DNA of 15,065 bases from Rectinema sp003452735 (lineage in GTDB: Bacteria; Spirochaetota; Spirochaetia; Treponematales; Rectinemataceae), in contig DAOOGR010000042.1 in NCBI GenBank assembly GCA_035415815.1, positions 1-15,065 on the forward strand, given 5' to 3'. A program made the translations under genes and the position numbers. Of the stretch, positions 14,501 through 15,065 are shown piece after piece (within the stretch, counting starts at the first letter, position 1; each line of letters opens with the position of its first letter). The notes under the pieces are model-generated. The model did no database searches, was not told the DNA's origin, and saw nothing but the letters and a program-made list of their open reading frames with translations.

Positions 14501-15065
14501 CATAATAATACCTCTGGAAGCAGAGAGAGTTTCCCACAATGAAAGAGGATTGCCATCTTGAATCGAGCTCTATTGCGAAATCCACAAGCTCGCACTTTCA
14601 GTTTCTGAATTATCGCATTCACCGATTCAACCTTCGCATTAGTAGCTCTCTTCACTGTCGCATTCAGTATTCCCCAGAGATAGTTTCGTATTGTCCTCCC
14701 TACTTCAATCATTGGTCTAAGCCGACATCGAGCTGTCCATCCTAAGAGCCTGTGCCATCCTTCTTCAGACTCTTTTCGGTCAGTCAGCGTCCAGAGCTCT
14801 CCAGCACTTTCCTTTATCCTCCATGCCCTCGCGGTCTTTAAGTTCATACAAGAAAGCGCTGCAAAGTCTTTTGTACTCTGCTCAGCCCTACTTTCTTTCG
14901 AGCGTAGCCACATGTATCTTGTCTTAGTAAGGGGACTTGTCCCATACTTCGCTTTGTACTCTCGATGCTCTTCTGCCCTTACTTTATCCACTGCCTTCGT
15001 AAAGTATCTTGCCACATGAAATCGATCAAAGCAGATCTTCTCTTCAGCATCGGGAATTGTCTCTT
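14500..15065 (-). CDS. ISL3-family transposase, C-terminal part (runs off the window)
   Basis: The - strand frame is open from the right edge (codons from 15063) to TGA at 14502-14500, giving about 188 residues. It reads ETIPDAEEKICFDRFHVARY at its visible beginning, so the GTG at 15015 is only an internal codon, not the start. The DRFHV aspartate and the glutamate in NAKVESVNAIIQ are the second and third acidic residues of the ISL3 DDE triad. The C-terminal stretch RACGFRNRARFKMAILFHCG is also a family hallmark. The N-terminal zinc-finger and first Asp lie outside the window. No frameshift is seen in the visible part, so the element may be intact. It abuts a transposase fragment on its left. 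Confidence 0.88.
   Translation of the reverse strand, partial: ETIPDAEEKICFDRFHVARYFTKAVDKVRAEEHREYKAKYGTSPLTKTRYMWLRSKESRAEQSTKDFAALSCMNLKTARAWRIKESAGELWTLTDRKESEEGWHRLLGWTARCRLRPMIEVGRTIRNYLWGILNATVKRATNAKVESVNAIIQKLKVRACGFRNRARFKMAILFHCGKLSLLPEVLL

Larger units (their letters stand above)
9091..15065. mobile_element. Left part of a tRNA-Val-integrated genomic island (right end outside the window)
   Basis: The inferred element begins at the tRNA 3' end and carries a complete tyrosine recombinase pointing inward, a large caspase-FGE gene, an IS200-type element, a truncated transposase and an ISL3 transposase. The change from housekeeping genes on the left to recombinase and insertion sequences on the right supports an island boundary at 9114. 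No phage structural, replication or conjugation genes are visible, so the element type is unknown. The caspase gene could also be older chromosomal DNA if the element ends before it. Confidence 0.45.

Overview
The window looks like chromosomal DNA of a moderately AT-rich bacterium, most likely a spirochaete (Treponema/Spirochaetales type). That placement is an inference, resting mainly on the secreted caspase-FGE fusion protein, an architecture I associate with that phylum, and on the style of the alpha-phosphoglucomutase and Lon proteins. No rRNA or other decisive marker is present.

Positions 1-4083 (+ strand) hold a compact hexose-phosphate cluster. It comprises the C-terminal end of a probable HAD-type phosphatase (1-65), an alpha-phosphoglucomutase/phosphomannomutase (79-1827), a membrane-anchored M23 (LytM-type) peptidase (1891-2967) and a glucokinase (2989-4083). 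Gaps are 13, 63 and 21 nt, so it is probably one operon. Glucokinase makes glucose-6-phosphate and the mutase interconverts it with glucose-1-phosphate; the peptidase is a cell-envelope gene placed between them.

Positions 4115-8673 (- strand) converge on that cluster. They hold lon (start corrected to 8673, giving a standard 782-aa Lon) followed after 14 nt by an orphan molybdopterin oxidoreductase of the DMSO-reductase family. This enzyme has a complete FeS motif but no Tat signal and no partner subunits in view. The 367-nt gap upstream of lon carries a perfect 13-bp inverted repeat, a -10-like box for lon and a probable promoter for tRNA-Val.

From 9041 the window changes character. A tRNA-Val(TAC) gene is followed 78 nt later by a complete tyrosine recombinase, the classic left end of a tRNA-integrated element. 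Downstream lie a 931-aa secreted caspase-like protease fused through coiled coils to a PEGA-like segment and an FGE/sulfatase-modifying-factor domain (- strand), a complete IS200-type insertion sequence with matching end hairpins and a 5'-UTR hairpin over its ribosome site, a truncated transposase fragment (IS30/IS3-like), and the C-terminal part of an ISL3 transposase running off the right edge. The right attachment site is not in the window, so the extent of the element is unknown.

The most interesting candidates are the integrase start region, where an 11-bp inverted repeat overlaps the ribosome site and start codon, and the caspase-FGE gene, whose upstream region has been cut short by the IS200 element.
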